Shown here one piece after another: positions 8,741 to 16,204 of a DNA stretch of 64,000 nt. The notes beneath the pieces were generated by a model, which did not search any database, was not told the DNA's origin, and was given only the letters and a program-made list of their open reading frames with translations. A program made the translations under genes and the position numbers. The DNA comes from Cryobacterium frigoriphilum (lineage in GTDB: Bacteria; Actinomycetota; Actinomycetes; Actinomycetales; Microbacteriaceae), in the NCBI RefSeq assembly GCF_004403305.1, contig NZ_SOHE01000041.1, positions 124,001 through 188,000 of the forward strand, written 5' to 3'. Each line of letters opens with the position of its first letter. The first letter of the stretch is position 1.

Positions 8741-10400
8741 GGGCCAGTCGGGTTCTGGCGCGAGTGATACCCACGTACAACAGCCGGCGTTCCTCATCGA
8801 CCTGCAACGGCCCGGCGGCATAGGTGATGGGAACGAGCCCTTCGCTCAGGCCGATCACAAAGACAGCCTCCCACTCCAGGCCCTTCGCGGAGTGCATGGT
8901 CGACAGGGTCACCGCCGACACCGTCGGCTCGTGCTGCCCGGCCTGGCGCTCCATGAGCTCGTCGGTGAACTGCCGGAAGGTTGTGCCGGGAGCCGCCTGG
9001 TCGACGAGGCCCATCAGCGCGTTGAGGGATTCCCAGCGATTGCGCACCGCGCCCGGGGCATCCGGAGAGGTTTGGCTCCAGCCGAGCGAGCGCAGCACAT
9101 CGCTCACGGACTTGAACAGCGGCTCACCGACGATCGACACGGAGGCGGCCCGCAGGCTCATCACCGCCTGTTTGACCTCGGGAAGGTCGAAGAATCGTTT
9201 GGATCCGCGGATCTGAAAGCTGACACCGAGGTCGCCGAGCGCGGCTTCGAGCACCGCGGCCTGCACGTTGATGCGAAATAGAATGGCGATGTCTTCGGCA
9301 CGGGTGCCACCGGCGATCAGATCGGCCACGGCCTGGGCGATGCCGCGCGCCTCGGCTATGTCACTCGCGAAGTCGCGGATGACGGGCACCGTGCCCGCGT
9401 TCGCGCCGACTCCTGTGCCTGCGCCGGTGCTCGTGCCCGTGCCCGCAGCAGCGGCCTGCAGGGTCAGGGCGCCTGGTCGCCCGCGCATGAGCTGGTTCGC
9501 GGTGGCCACGATGGCGCCGGTCGAGCGATAGTTCTGTTCGAGGCGCACGACGGTTGCGTCCTCGTAGCGCCCGGGAAACTCGAGCAGATACTCGCTTCGG
9601 GCCCCGGCGAAGGAATAGATGGTCTGGCTGGCGTCTCCGACCACGCAGAGGTCACGGCGTTCACCGAGCCAGAGCAAGAGCAACGAATGCTGCAGGGGTG
9701 AGACGTCCTGGAACTCATCGACGACGAAGAAGCGGTACTGTTCCCGCACCTGCAGGGCGACGGATGGCTCGGCCTCGATCATGCCCGCCATGGCGAGCAG
9801 CACGTCTTCGAAGTCGATCTGTTTGCGTTCGTCTTTCAGGCGTTCGTAGCGTTGCTGCATGGCGACGACCTGATCGAGGTCGAGCCGTCCGGGCAGGGCG
9901 CGGCCGCCGATTCCAGCCCCGTACTGTTCGAGGCTCAGGCCGCTCGTCTTGCGCCACTCGATCTCGGCGGCGAGGTCGCGCAGGGTCGCGGTGTCGATCT
10001 TCAGGTGCAGGGTTTCGGCGACGTGTCCGAGCAACCGTGCCTTCCCGTCGAGGATGCGCGGCGCCTGGCCGCCGACCACGTGCGGCCAGAAGTAGTTGAG
10101 TTGCGACAGTGCCGCCGCGTGGAAGGTGCGCGCGGCGACCCCGCCGGCGCCGAGCTGGCGCAGTCGTCCGCGCAGTTCGGCCGCCGAGCGCGACGTGAAG
10201 GTCAGCGCCATGACCCGGTTCGGTGCGTAGGCGCCCGTCACGACCCCGTAGGCGATGCGGTGAGTGATGGCCCGGGTCTTGCCGGTTCCGGCGCCGGCGA
10301 GCATGCAGACCGGGCCGATCAGGGCCTCGGCCGCCACGCGTTGCTGGTCATCGAGCCCGGCCAGCAGCCCGTCGGGAGTGGTGTCGGCACGGTGGTTCAT
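8631..10400 (-). CDS. UvrD/PcrA-type ATP-dependent DNA helicase, short UvrD2-like
   Basis: A superfamily 1A helicase with Walker A GAGTGKT (residues 36-42), Walker B/motif II DEFQD (about 226-230) and motif VI LLYVGITRARTRL (about 545-557). Mycobacterial UvrD2 continues with a tetracysteine segment and an HRDC domain (known from the family). This protein stops about 35 residues after motif VI and has neither, so it is a minimal motor. A Gly/Thr/Ala-rich repeat (GTGTSTGAGTGVG) interrupts the middle. It follows nudC by 30 bases and is probably co-transcribed. Its 3' end overlaps the convergent ThiF-like gene by 110 bp. Confidence 0.9.
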   Translation of the reverse strand: MNHRADTTPDGLLAGLDDQQRVAAEALIGPVCMLAGAGTGKTRAITHRIAYGVVTGAYAPNRVMALTFTSRSAAELRGRLRQLGAGGVAARTFHAAALSQLNYFWPHVVGGQAPRILDGKARLLGHVAETLHLKIDTATLRDLAAEIEWRKTSGLSLEQYGAGIGGRALPGRLDLDQVVAMQQRYERLKDERKQIDFEDVLLAMAGMIEAEPSVALQVREQYRFFVVDEFQDVSPLQHSLLLLWLGERRDLCVVGDASQTIYSFAGARSEYLLEFPGRYEDATVVRLEQNYRSTGAIVATANQLMRGRPGALTLQAAAAGTGTSTGAGTGVGANAGTVPVIRDFASDIAEARGIAQAVADLIAGGTRAEDIAILFRINVQAAVLEAALGDLGVSFQIRGSKRFFDLPEVKQAVMSLRAASVSIVGEPLFKSVSDVLRSLGWSQTSPDAPGAVRNRWESLNALMGLVDQAAPGTTFRQFTDELMERQAGQHEPTVSAVTLSTMHSAKGLEWEAVFVIGLSEGLVPITYAAGPLQVDEERRLLYVGITRARTRLALSWAASGPQQRAPRERSRFLEELGIRTTRAHGARGA

Positions 10401-10430
10401 GCGGCGAGGTCCGTCACTGCGCGAGCCCCA

Positions 10431-11468
10431 TCACTGCGCAAGCCACTGTTCGATCATCGCGTGGGCGATCGACGAGGGCCCGGGAAGCATCAGCCAGCTG
10501 GCCTCGGCGGCACGCAGTTCCGGCCGGGTGAACCAGCGCAGGTCGAGAATTTCCGCGCCGTCGGGCGCGAGCGCCGTGGGATCCTGGTCGTCGGCGACGC
10601 GCGCGGTGAAGCCGCACATGATCGAGGCGGGGAACGGCCACGGCTGGGAGCCGAGGTAGGTCGCGTCGGTCACGCGCAGCCCCGACTCCTCGAAGGATTC
10701 CCGAACCACGGCGGCCTCGAGCGACTCCCCCGGCTCGACGAATCCGGCCAGCAGGGAGTACCGATTGTTCTCCCAGAGGGCGTTGGATCCAAGCAGGAGC
10801 CGATCGGCGGCATCCGTGATGAGCATGATCACGGCCGGGTCGGTGCGCGGAAAGATCTGGCTGCCGCACGCGGTGCAGCGACGCACCCAGCCGGCCGATT
10901 CGATCGACGCCGGCGCGCCGCAGCGGGGGCAGAAACGGTGCGAGTGGTGCCAGTTGCGCAGGCCGAGGGCCTCGACAAAGACCCCGGTGTCGCGGTCGCC
11001 GAGCACCGCGGCCAGGTCACGCAGACTCTGCCAGTGGGTGACCTCCGGATCGAGATCCAGCGCCTGTTCCTCGGTGAGTTCAACGGCGAGAAGCGGCGTA
11101 CCGACGGGCTCCGCGGCCTGCGGATCGACGGACCGGCCGAGGTAGAGCACGATCGTGTCCGCGCCCGGCGCGGGCAGGTTCGCGGCCGGCACACATGCCA
11201 GCTGCGGCGGGCTCGCCTCGCCGGGGCGCACGAGCGCCTTGCCGTTCCACAGGGCGACCACGCGTGTGGCGGTATCCGCCCACAGAATGGCAATCAGGTC
11301 GGCCCGGGCACGCGCCTCGTGGTCGCGGTCCACCAGGTAGCGGGACAGCGGCAGCCGCGCCGTGAATTCGAACGACGGCGCATCCAAGGACTGGGAATCT
11401 AAGGACTGGGAATCTAGGGACTGGGAATCTAGGGACTGGGAATCTAACGACGTGGATTCGAACGACAT
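10431..11468 (-). CDS. nudC: NAD+ diphosphatase / NAD-cap RNA decapping enzyme NudC
   Basis: A Nudix hydrolase that splits NAD(H) to NMN(H) and AMP and, in studied homologues, removes NAD caps from RNA. A four-cysteine zinc site is present (CPRCG...CTACG, about residues 180-205). The complete Nudix box GFVEPGE...REsfEESG and the NudC-specific SQPWPFP motif are also present. GGAG lies six bases before the ATG. The first 30 residues are an SLDSQ repeat built from 15-bp DNA units, outside any known domain. It forms a two-gene unit with the UvrD2-like helicase, as in mycobacteria (Rv3199c-Rv3198c). Confidence 0.93.
   Translation of the reverse strand: MSFESTSLDSQSLDSQSLDSQSLDSQSLDAPSFEFTARLPLSRYLVDRDHEARARADLIAILWADTATRVVALWNGKALVRPGEASPPQLACVPAANLPAPGADTIVLYLGRSVDPQAAEPVGTPLLAVELTEEQALDLDPEVTHWQSLRDLAAVLGDRDTGVFVEALGLRNWHHSHRFCPRCGAPASIESAGWVRRCTACGSQIFPRTDPAVIMLITDAADRLLLGSNALWENNRYSLLAGFVEPGESLEAAVVRESFEESGLRVTDATYLGSQPWPFPASIMCGFTARVADDQDPTALAPDGAEILDLRWFTRPELRAAEASWLMLPGPSSIAHAMIEQWLAQ
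11386..11460. repeat. 15-bp tandem repeat at the 5' end of nudC
   Basis: Unit aaggactgggaatct on the plus strand occurs four times almost perfectly, plus one degenerate copy. In the nudC frame it encodes SLDSQ-type pentapeptides and leaves the frame intact. Confidence 0.9.
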
Positions 11469-11560
11469 CCGGAACTCCGCAGGGCTGCTTGGGGGGCACA
11501 GAGACGGTGCCGAAGTGGTGTGGGGGCGTGGCGAACGACCACCATGGAGGAAAGTCGACC

Positions 11561-11566
11561 TAACCT
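11561..11566 (+). promoter_or_regulatory. -10-like TAACCT, seven bases before start
   Basis: TAACCT lies seven bases upstream of the chosen ATG of the phosphotransferase-like gene. No purine-rich ribosome site intervenes, which fits a leaderless transcript. Confidence 0.4.
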
Positions 11567-11573
11567 AGTAGGC

Positions 11574-12758
11574 ATGGCCAGATCTCATCTCACTCTAGCC
11601 GCGTTGGCTACTTCTGCTCTGCCGGGCCTCGACGTGGCCCGCACCCGTAAGCACAGTCACGGCAGCACCGGCATGTTCGATTCCGCGCTGCTGGTCGACC
11701 GTGACGGTCGCGAGCTCATCATTCGGGTGCCGATGACCCAATCGGCCGAAACCGAACAGTCCGCCGACCTGCTGGCGCTGCGCGCGCTCACCGTCGGCAA
11801 CCGCAGTCGGCTGCCCTTCGACGTGCCACAGTTCGTGGGCCAGACCCCCGCCTCCGGCACCCGCGCGATCGTCTACGAGATGCTTCCGGGGGATTCATTC
11901 GCTGCGGATGCCCTCACCGCGCACGCGGGCGTCGCCGGCTCCATCGGCCGGGCGATCGCGGCGATTCATGCCCTGCCGACCGCGTTCATCCAGGCCGCCG
12001 GACTGCCGCAGCAGAGCGCCCAAGACTGCCGCACCGGCGTGATCGACCTGATTGATCGGGCGGCCGCGACCGGCTTTCTGCCGGCGGCGCTACTGCGCCG
12101 CTGGGAGCAGGCGACCGATGACGATGCTCTGTGGGGCTTTGCCGCCTGTGTGGTGCACGGTTCGCTGTCGGCCGATTCGATCCTGATCACCGACGACGCC
12201 GTCTCGGGCGTGCTGGGCTGGGCCGGCCTCAGCGTCAACGATCCCGCCCGTGACCTGCACTGGCTGCTCGCCGCCCGCGGTCACTACGCCGAAACCGCGA
12301 TGGACACCTACATTGCCGCTCGGCAGGGCGGCGACGCCCACATCGTGCAGCGCGCCATGCTCTACGCCGAACTCGAACTGGCCCGGTGGTTGCTGCACGG
12401 GGTCGACAGCCACGACCAGGCCGTGATCGACGACGCGATCGGCATGCTCGACGGACTCGTCGGCACGGTTCACGACCGTTCGTCTCAGCCACTCTCCCCC
12501 GAGACCGGCCCGATCATGACCGTGAGCGACGTGGAGAGCATGCTCGACGACATCCCGAGCGGTGCCCGCGGAAACGGCCAAAACGGCGCTCTGCACACCG
12601 ACAGCACGATGCACACCGACAGCTACGACGGCGACTTCACCGAAAGCGACTTCGCGGATTCAGATTCCGGGTCGGACGCCTTGAACGACTCGGATAATGC
12701 GCCCGCTTCCGGCACAGCGACCGACGCCCAGGCTGCCCGCAGGTCGTCTTCGGAGTAG
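11574..12758 (+). CDS. Aminoglycoside/macrolide phosphotransferase-like (APH-fold) protein
   Basis: The order of segments is that of APH-fold small-molecule kinases: an N-lobe with RVPMTQSAETEQSAD, then VHGSLSADSILI where APH enzymes have HGDLxxxNil, then GVLGWAGLSVNDPARDLHW in place of the usual DWe..g.gdp..Dla. The key catalytic Asp (HGD) is Ser here, and the metal-binding Asp of DWE is replaced by GW. Kinase activity is therefore doubtful; I infer a degenerate or repurposed fold. The C-terminal roughly 85 residues are acidic Ser/Asp/Thr-rich and overlap the end of adnB in antisense. The start was set at the ATG next to a -10-like element. Confidence 0.75.
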   Translation: MARSHLTLAALATSALPGLDVARTRKHSHGSTGMFDSALLVDRDGRELIIRVPMTQSAETEQSADLLALRALTVGNRSRLPFDVPQFVGQTPASGTRAIVYEMLPGDSFAADALTAHAGVAGSIGRAIAAIHALPTAFIQAAGLPQQSAQDCRTGVIDLIDRAAATGFLPAALLRRWEQATDDDALWGFAACVVHGSLSADSILITDDAVSGVLGWAGLSVNDPARDLHWLLAARGHYAETAMDTYIAARQGGDAHIVQRAMLYAELELARWLLHGVDSHDQAVIDDAIGMLDGLVGTVHDRSSQPLSPETGPIMTVSDVESMLDDIPSGARGNGQNGALHTDSTMHTDSYDGDFTESDFADSDSGSDALNDSDNAPASGTATDAQAARRSSSE

Positions 12759-15700
12759 AGCCGGTCGGGGGCGATGATCGTGTCGTCGGCGACGAAGTAG
12801 AACACGGCGTCGACGATGTCGGGGTCGATGCCCTTCCAGCGCGCATAGGCGAGACGGTAGAGCGCGAGCTGGGTCTGCTTGAGTTCGAGGTCGGCGGCGT
12901 TCTTCGGTGCCCGCCCGGTCTTCCAGTCCACGACCTGGTAGCCGGTGGGGGTCTCGTAGACGGCGTCGAGTTTGCAGACGAAGACCTGCTCGGCGAGTAC
13001 CAGGTGAATCTCGATCTCCACGTCGACCGGTTGCCGCGAAGCCCACGGCGATTGTTCGAAGGTGCGCTGCAACACGGCGAGCTGCTCGAATTCGCGCGAG
13101 GGATCGTCGCTCCCGGCGCCCTCGAGCAGGTCGCCCTCGAGCAGGTCGGCATCATCGAGGTCGAACAGGCCGGCATCGACCCGGTCGCCCGATGCGAGCC
13201 CGCCCGAACGCTGTTCCACCCACGAGTGGAAGAGCGTACCGAGCCTGGTGGCTCGGTACGGGCGCTGCGGCATGGGACGCGCGAGCCCTCGGCTCACCGC
13301 GGCCGCATCGTCGACGTAGTCCTTGAAGCGCGAGGCCGGGATGCGCACGGGCAGTTGCAGGTCGATGCCGCCGGCCAGACGCAGCGCGCGCTCTTCAAGC
13401 AGCAGGGTCACCTCGCGTGCCCACTCGGAGCCGGCGGCCGTGCGCGGCGCTGGCGCTGGCGGGGCAGCATCCGTGGGCGCAGCATCCGTGGGCGCAGCAT
13501 TCGTCTTTGCCGCGTCCGTCTTCGCAGCATACGTCTTCGCAGCATCCGTCTTCGCAGCGTCCGCTGCCTGCCGGGCGGCAGTCACGAGGGCGGCCGCGGC
13601 TTCAACGACCGGGCGGCGGGTTCCGAGCGGATCGAACGGCCACGTCTCCCGCAGGGTGTCGGCGGACGCGGGCTTGTCGGTGTCAACGCTCCCTTCAGGC
13701 AGGGCCGGGATGAGTCCGGCCTCTGCGAGCTCGACGAGGTACGGACTCGGTTTGCGCACTGTGCTGCCTGAGGCCCAATAGGAGCCGGTCAGCAACAGGG
13801 AGTGCTGCGCGCGAGTCGTCGCGACGTAGATCAGGCGGCGTTCCTCGGCATCGTGCCGGGCGGCGAGTTCGTCTTTGAAGGCGAGAAATTCGGTCTCGTA
13901 CGAGAGCTGGGTGTCGTGCTGTCCCCAGCGCAGTTCGGGCAACTCTGACCGGTCGCCGCGAAACGGGTAGGGCAGTTCGCCGAAGCGCAGCCAGCCGGTG
14001 ACCTCGCGCGCCGGCGCGGGCAGGCTCTTGGCGGTGAGATTGGGAATGGCCACGAAGTCCCATTCGAGACCCTTCGCACCGTGGATTGTGAGCAGTTGCA
14101 CCGCGCCCGGCTCACCCGGTTCGGGGCGTGGGCCGAGATCGTCGTTGCGCTCGGCGCGGGTCAGCCAACGCAGAAAACTGCCGAGGGTGCCCTGTTCGTC
14201 GCTGTCTAGGAATGCTCCGACCGTGTCGTGGAAGGCGTAGAGGTTCTCGAGCCCGCGAGTCTCATTGGCGACCAGTTCGATGTCGAGGCGCAGCTCCTGC
14301 TCGATCAGGCGCACGAAGTCGAGCAACGGCAGTCCGGCCCGGGAACGGAAGAACGCCAGCTGACGGCCGGCGTTGCGCAGCCGCTCGCGGCCGGTCTCGC
14401 TGAAAGCGAGAAGCTGACCGTGGGTCGGAGCGGCCGTGGCCACAAAATCGAGGGCGTCAACGAGGGAGCGGCCGTCGTCGGCGACGACGGAGTCCCGCAG
14501 TCGGGCGCGCACCTCGTCGCTGACCTTCTTCTGGGCCCAGTCGTGGGTGGCGAGCCAGCCGGCGACCCCGGCGAGCGCCTGCAAGTCGCGTACTCCGACC
14601 CGCCAGCGCCCTCCACTGAGCAGTCGCACCAGTTCGCTGCCGGCGGCCGGGTCGTGCACGGCGCGCAGCACGCTGATCACATCGGCCACCTCGGGGGTGG
14701 AGAGCAGCCCGCCGAGGCCGAGAACGTGCGCGCGTACCCCGTGTTCGCGCAGCACCTCCGCGAAGAGGTCCATCTCGCGGCGGGCACGAAACAGCATGGC
14801 GCCGGTCTTATCGCTGCCGTTTGCACTGCTCTGATTGGCACTGGTCTGATTGGCGCTGCTGTGATTGGCGCTGCTCGGCAGGCGTGCGGCGAACCAGGCG
14901 GCGACCACGCGGGCCTCCTCCGCGATGGTCTCGACCATCGCGGCCTCGACCGTGCCCTGGGCCTTGCCGGGCGGTGTCTTCAGGGTGTCGACCTGAATGC
15001 CGTTCGGCTGGGCGCGCAGCTGGTCGCTGAGCGGGGCGACGAGGGTGTTGGCGACGCCGAGAACCGTGACGGGATTGCGCCAGGTATAGGACAGGCTCAT
15101 GGCCGGCGCTTCGTCGTTGGAGAGACCGGCGAAGCTGCGCGAGAAGCCGAGCAGGTTGGCGGAGGACGCGCCGCGCCATCCGTAAATCGACTGGTGGGGA
15201 TCGCCGACGGCCATCACCGGGTGGTGGGCGAACAGGGTGTGCAGCAGTTCGGTCTGCAACACCGAGGTGTCTTGGTATTCATCGAGCAGCACGATGCGGT
15301 ACTGATCGCGATAGCGGTCGACGACGCTCTGCACCTTCTGGCAGACCTGCAGGGCGAGGGCGACCTGATCGGAGAATTCGATGAGTCCGAGACGGTGCTT
15401 TTCGGCGCCGTAGCTCGCGGCCAGCCGGGCGAGCACGGGCAGCGGGGCCACCGCGGCGAGCGAATCGGTGACCGAGGCGTAAGGGATCTTCTTGCGCGGT
15501 GAGCCGTAGGGCAGGTCGACGAGGTAGTCGAAGCCGGCGGCGAGGCCGGCTAGGTCGTGGCCTGCGACGTTGCGACTGGCGGGGTTCTCACCGGGCACGA
15601 AGGCTGGCGGGTTTTCGGCGAGGGCGCGACTCAGGGCGAGCACGGCATCCGTTACCGCGTCGATCTTCTTGCCGAAGGGCACGAGTTGGCCGTCGCCGTG

Positions 15701-16204
15701 CGTGATCACGACCTGACGGGCGAGAAGCCAGGCCGAGTTCTCGTCGAGCAGTACCGACTCGGGCTCCCGACCCAGCAACAGCGCGTTGTCGCTGAACAGC
15801 CGGCTCGCAAAGGAGTTGTAGGTGGAGACAACCGGGGTGTTGAAGAGGTCGGAACTGTCGCGCGTGAAGGTGTCGGCGGCCAGCTCGGTGGCGGCGGGAA
15901 CGGGCAGTAGGCCCGCGGCGGCAAGCTCGCCGATGCGCTTGTTGATGCGCTCGGCGAGTTCCCCGGCGGCCTTGCGGGTGAAGGTGAGGCCGAGAATCTG
16001 GTCGGCGCGGGCGTGCCCGTTGGCCAGCAGCCACAGCACCCGGTTGGCCATGGTCTCGGTCTTGCCGCTGCCGGCACCGGCCACGACGAGGGTCGGTGTG
16101 AGCGGGGCCTCGATGACGCGCTGCTGTTCGGGGGTCGGCGGCGGCATTTTCAGGGTTGCGGCGATCGTCAGGGCCGAGATTGGCTGAGGGACAGTAGCGG
16201 TCAT
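12623..16204 (-). CDS. adnB: AdnB: UvrD-like helicase with C-terminal RecB-type nuclease
   Basis: One subunit of the actinobacterial AdnAB double-strand-break resection motor-nuclease. Walker A GAGSGKT (residues 43-49) and DEYQD (about 307) are canonical, and VDWKTG (about 1093) is the D-x-K of a RecB nuclease domain, so both activities look intact. The start overlaps the adnA stop by four bases (ATGA), giving translational coupling. Two low-complexity inserts, SSAN repeats (about 440-463) and AKTDA/APTDA repeats (about 880-915), are made from 15-bp DNA units. The last roughly 45 codons form a Ser-rich tail overlapping the convergent APH-like gene by 136 bp. Mycobacterial AdnB is near 1,100 residues. 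Confidence 0.9.
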   Translation of the reverse strand: MTATVPQPISALTIAATLKMPPPTPEQQRVIEAPLTPTLVVAGAGSGKTETMANRVLWLLANGHARADQILGLTFTRKAAGELAERINKRIGELAAAGLLPVPAATELAADTFTRDSSDLFNTPVVSTYNSFASRLFSDNALLLGREPESVLLDENSAWLLARQVVITHGDGQLVPFGKKIDAVTDAVLALSRALAENPPAFVPGENPASRNVAGHDLAGLAAGFDYLVDLPYGSPRKKIPYASVTDSLAAVAPLPVLARLAASYGAEKHRLGLIEFSDQVALALQVCQKVQSVVDRYRDQYRIVLLDEYQDTSVLQTELLHTLFAHHPVMAVGDPHQSIYGWRGASSANLLGFSRSFAGLSNDEAPAMSLSYTWRNPVTVLGVANTLVAPLSDQLRAQPNGIQVDTLKTPPGKAQGTVEAAMVETIAEEARVVAAWFAARLPSSANHSSANQTSANQSSANGSDKTGAMLFRARREMDLFAEVLREHGVRAHVLGLGGLLSTPEVADVISVLRAVHDPAAGSELVRLLSGGRWRVGVRDLQALAGVAGWLATHDWAQKKVSDEVRARLRDSVVADDGRSLVDALDFVATAAPTHGQLLAFSETGRERLRNAGRQLAFFRSRAGLPLLDFVRLIEQELRLDIELVANETRGLENLYAFHDTVGAFLDSDEQGTLGSFLRWLTRAERNDDLGPRPEPGEPGAVQLLTIHGAKGLEWDFVAIPNLTAKSLPAPAREVTGWLRFGELPYPFRGDRSELPELRWGQHDTQLSYETEFLAFKDELAARHDAEERRLIYVATTRAQHSLLLTGSYWASGSTVRKPSPYLVELAEAGLIPALPEGSVDTDKPASADTLRETWPFDPLGTRRPVVEAAAALVTAARQAADAAKTDAAKTYAAKTDAAKTNAAPTDAAPTDAAPPAPAPRTAAGSEWAREVTLLLEERALRLAGGIDLQLPVRIPASRFKDYVDDAAAVSRGLARPMPQRPYRATRLGTLFHSWVEQRSGGLASGDRVDAGLFDLDDADLLEGDLLEGAGSDDPSREFEQLAVLQRTFEQSPWASRQPVDVEIEIHLVLAEQVFVCKLDAVYETPTGYQVVDWKTGRAPKNAADLELKQTQLALYRLAYARWKGIDPDIVDAVFYFVADDTIIAPDRLYSEDDLRAAWASVAVPEAGALSESFKASDPESESAKSLSVKSPS
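13464..13562. repeat. 15-bp tandem repeat in adnB linker
   Basis: Units of the type gcagcatccgtcttc (plus strand) repeat six to seven times and encode AKTDA/APTDA between the helicase and nuclease parts. Each unit contains GCATCCG or a close variant. Confidence 0.9.
14823..14877. repeat. 15-bp tandem repeat in adnB helicase part
   Basis: Units of the type gcactggtctgattg on the plus strand encode SSANQ-type pentapeptides, about four copies. Confidence 0.8.
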
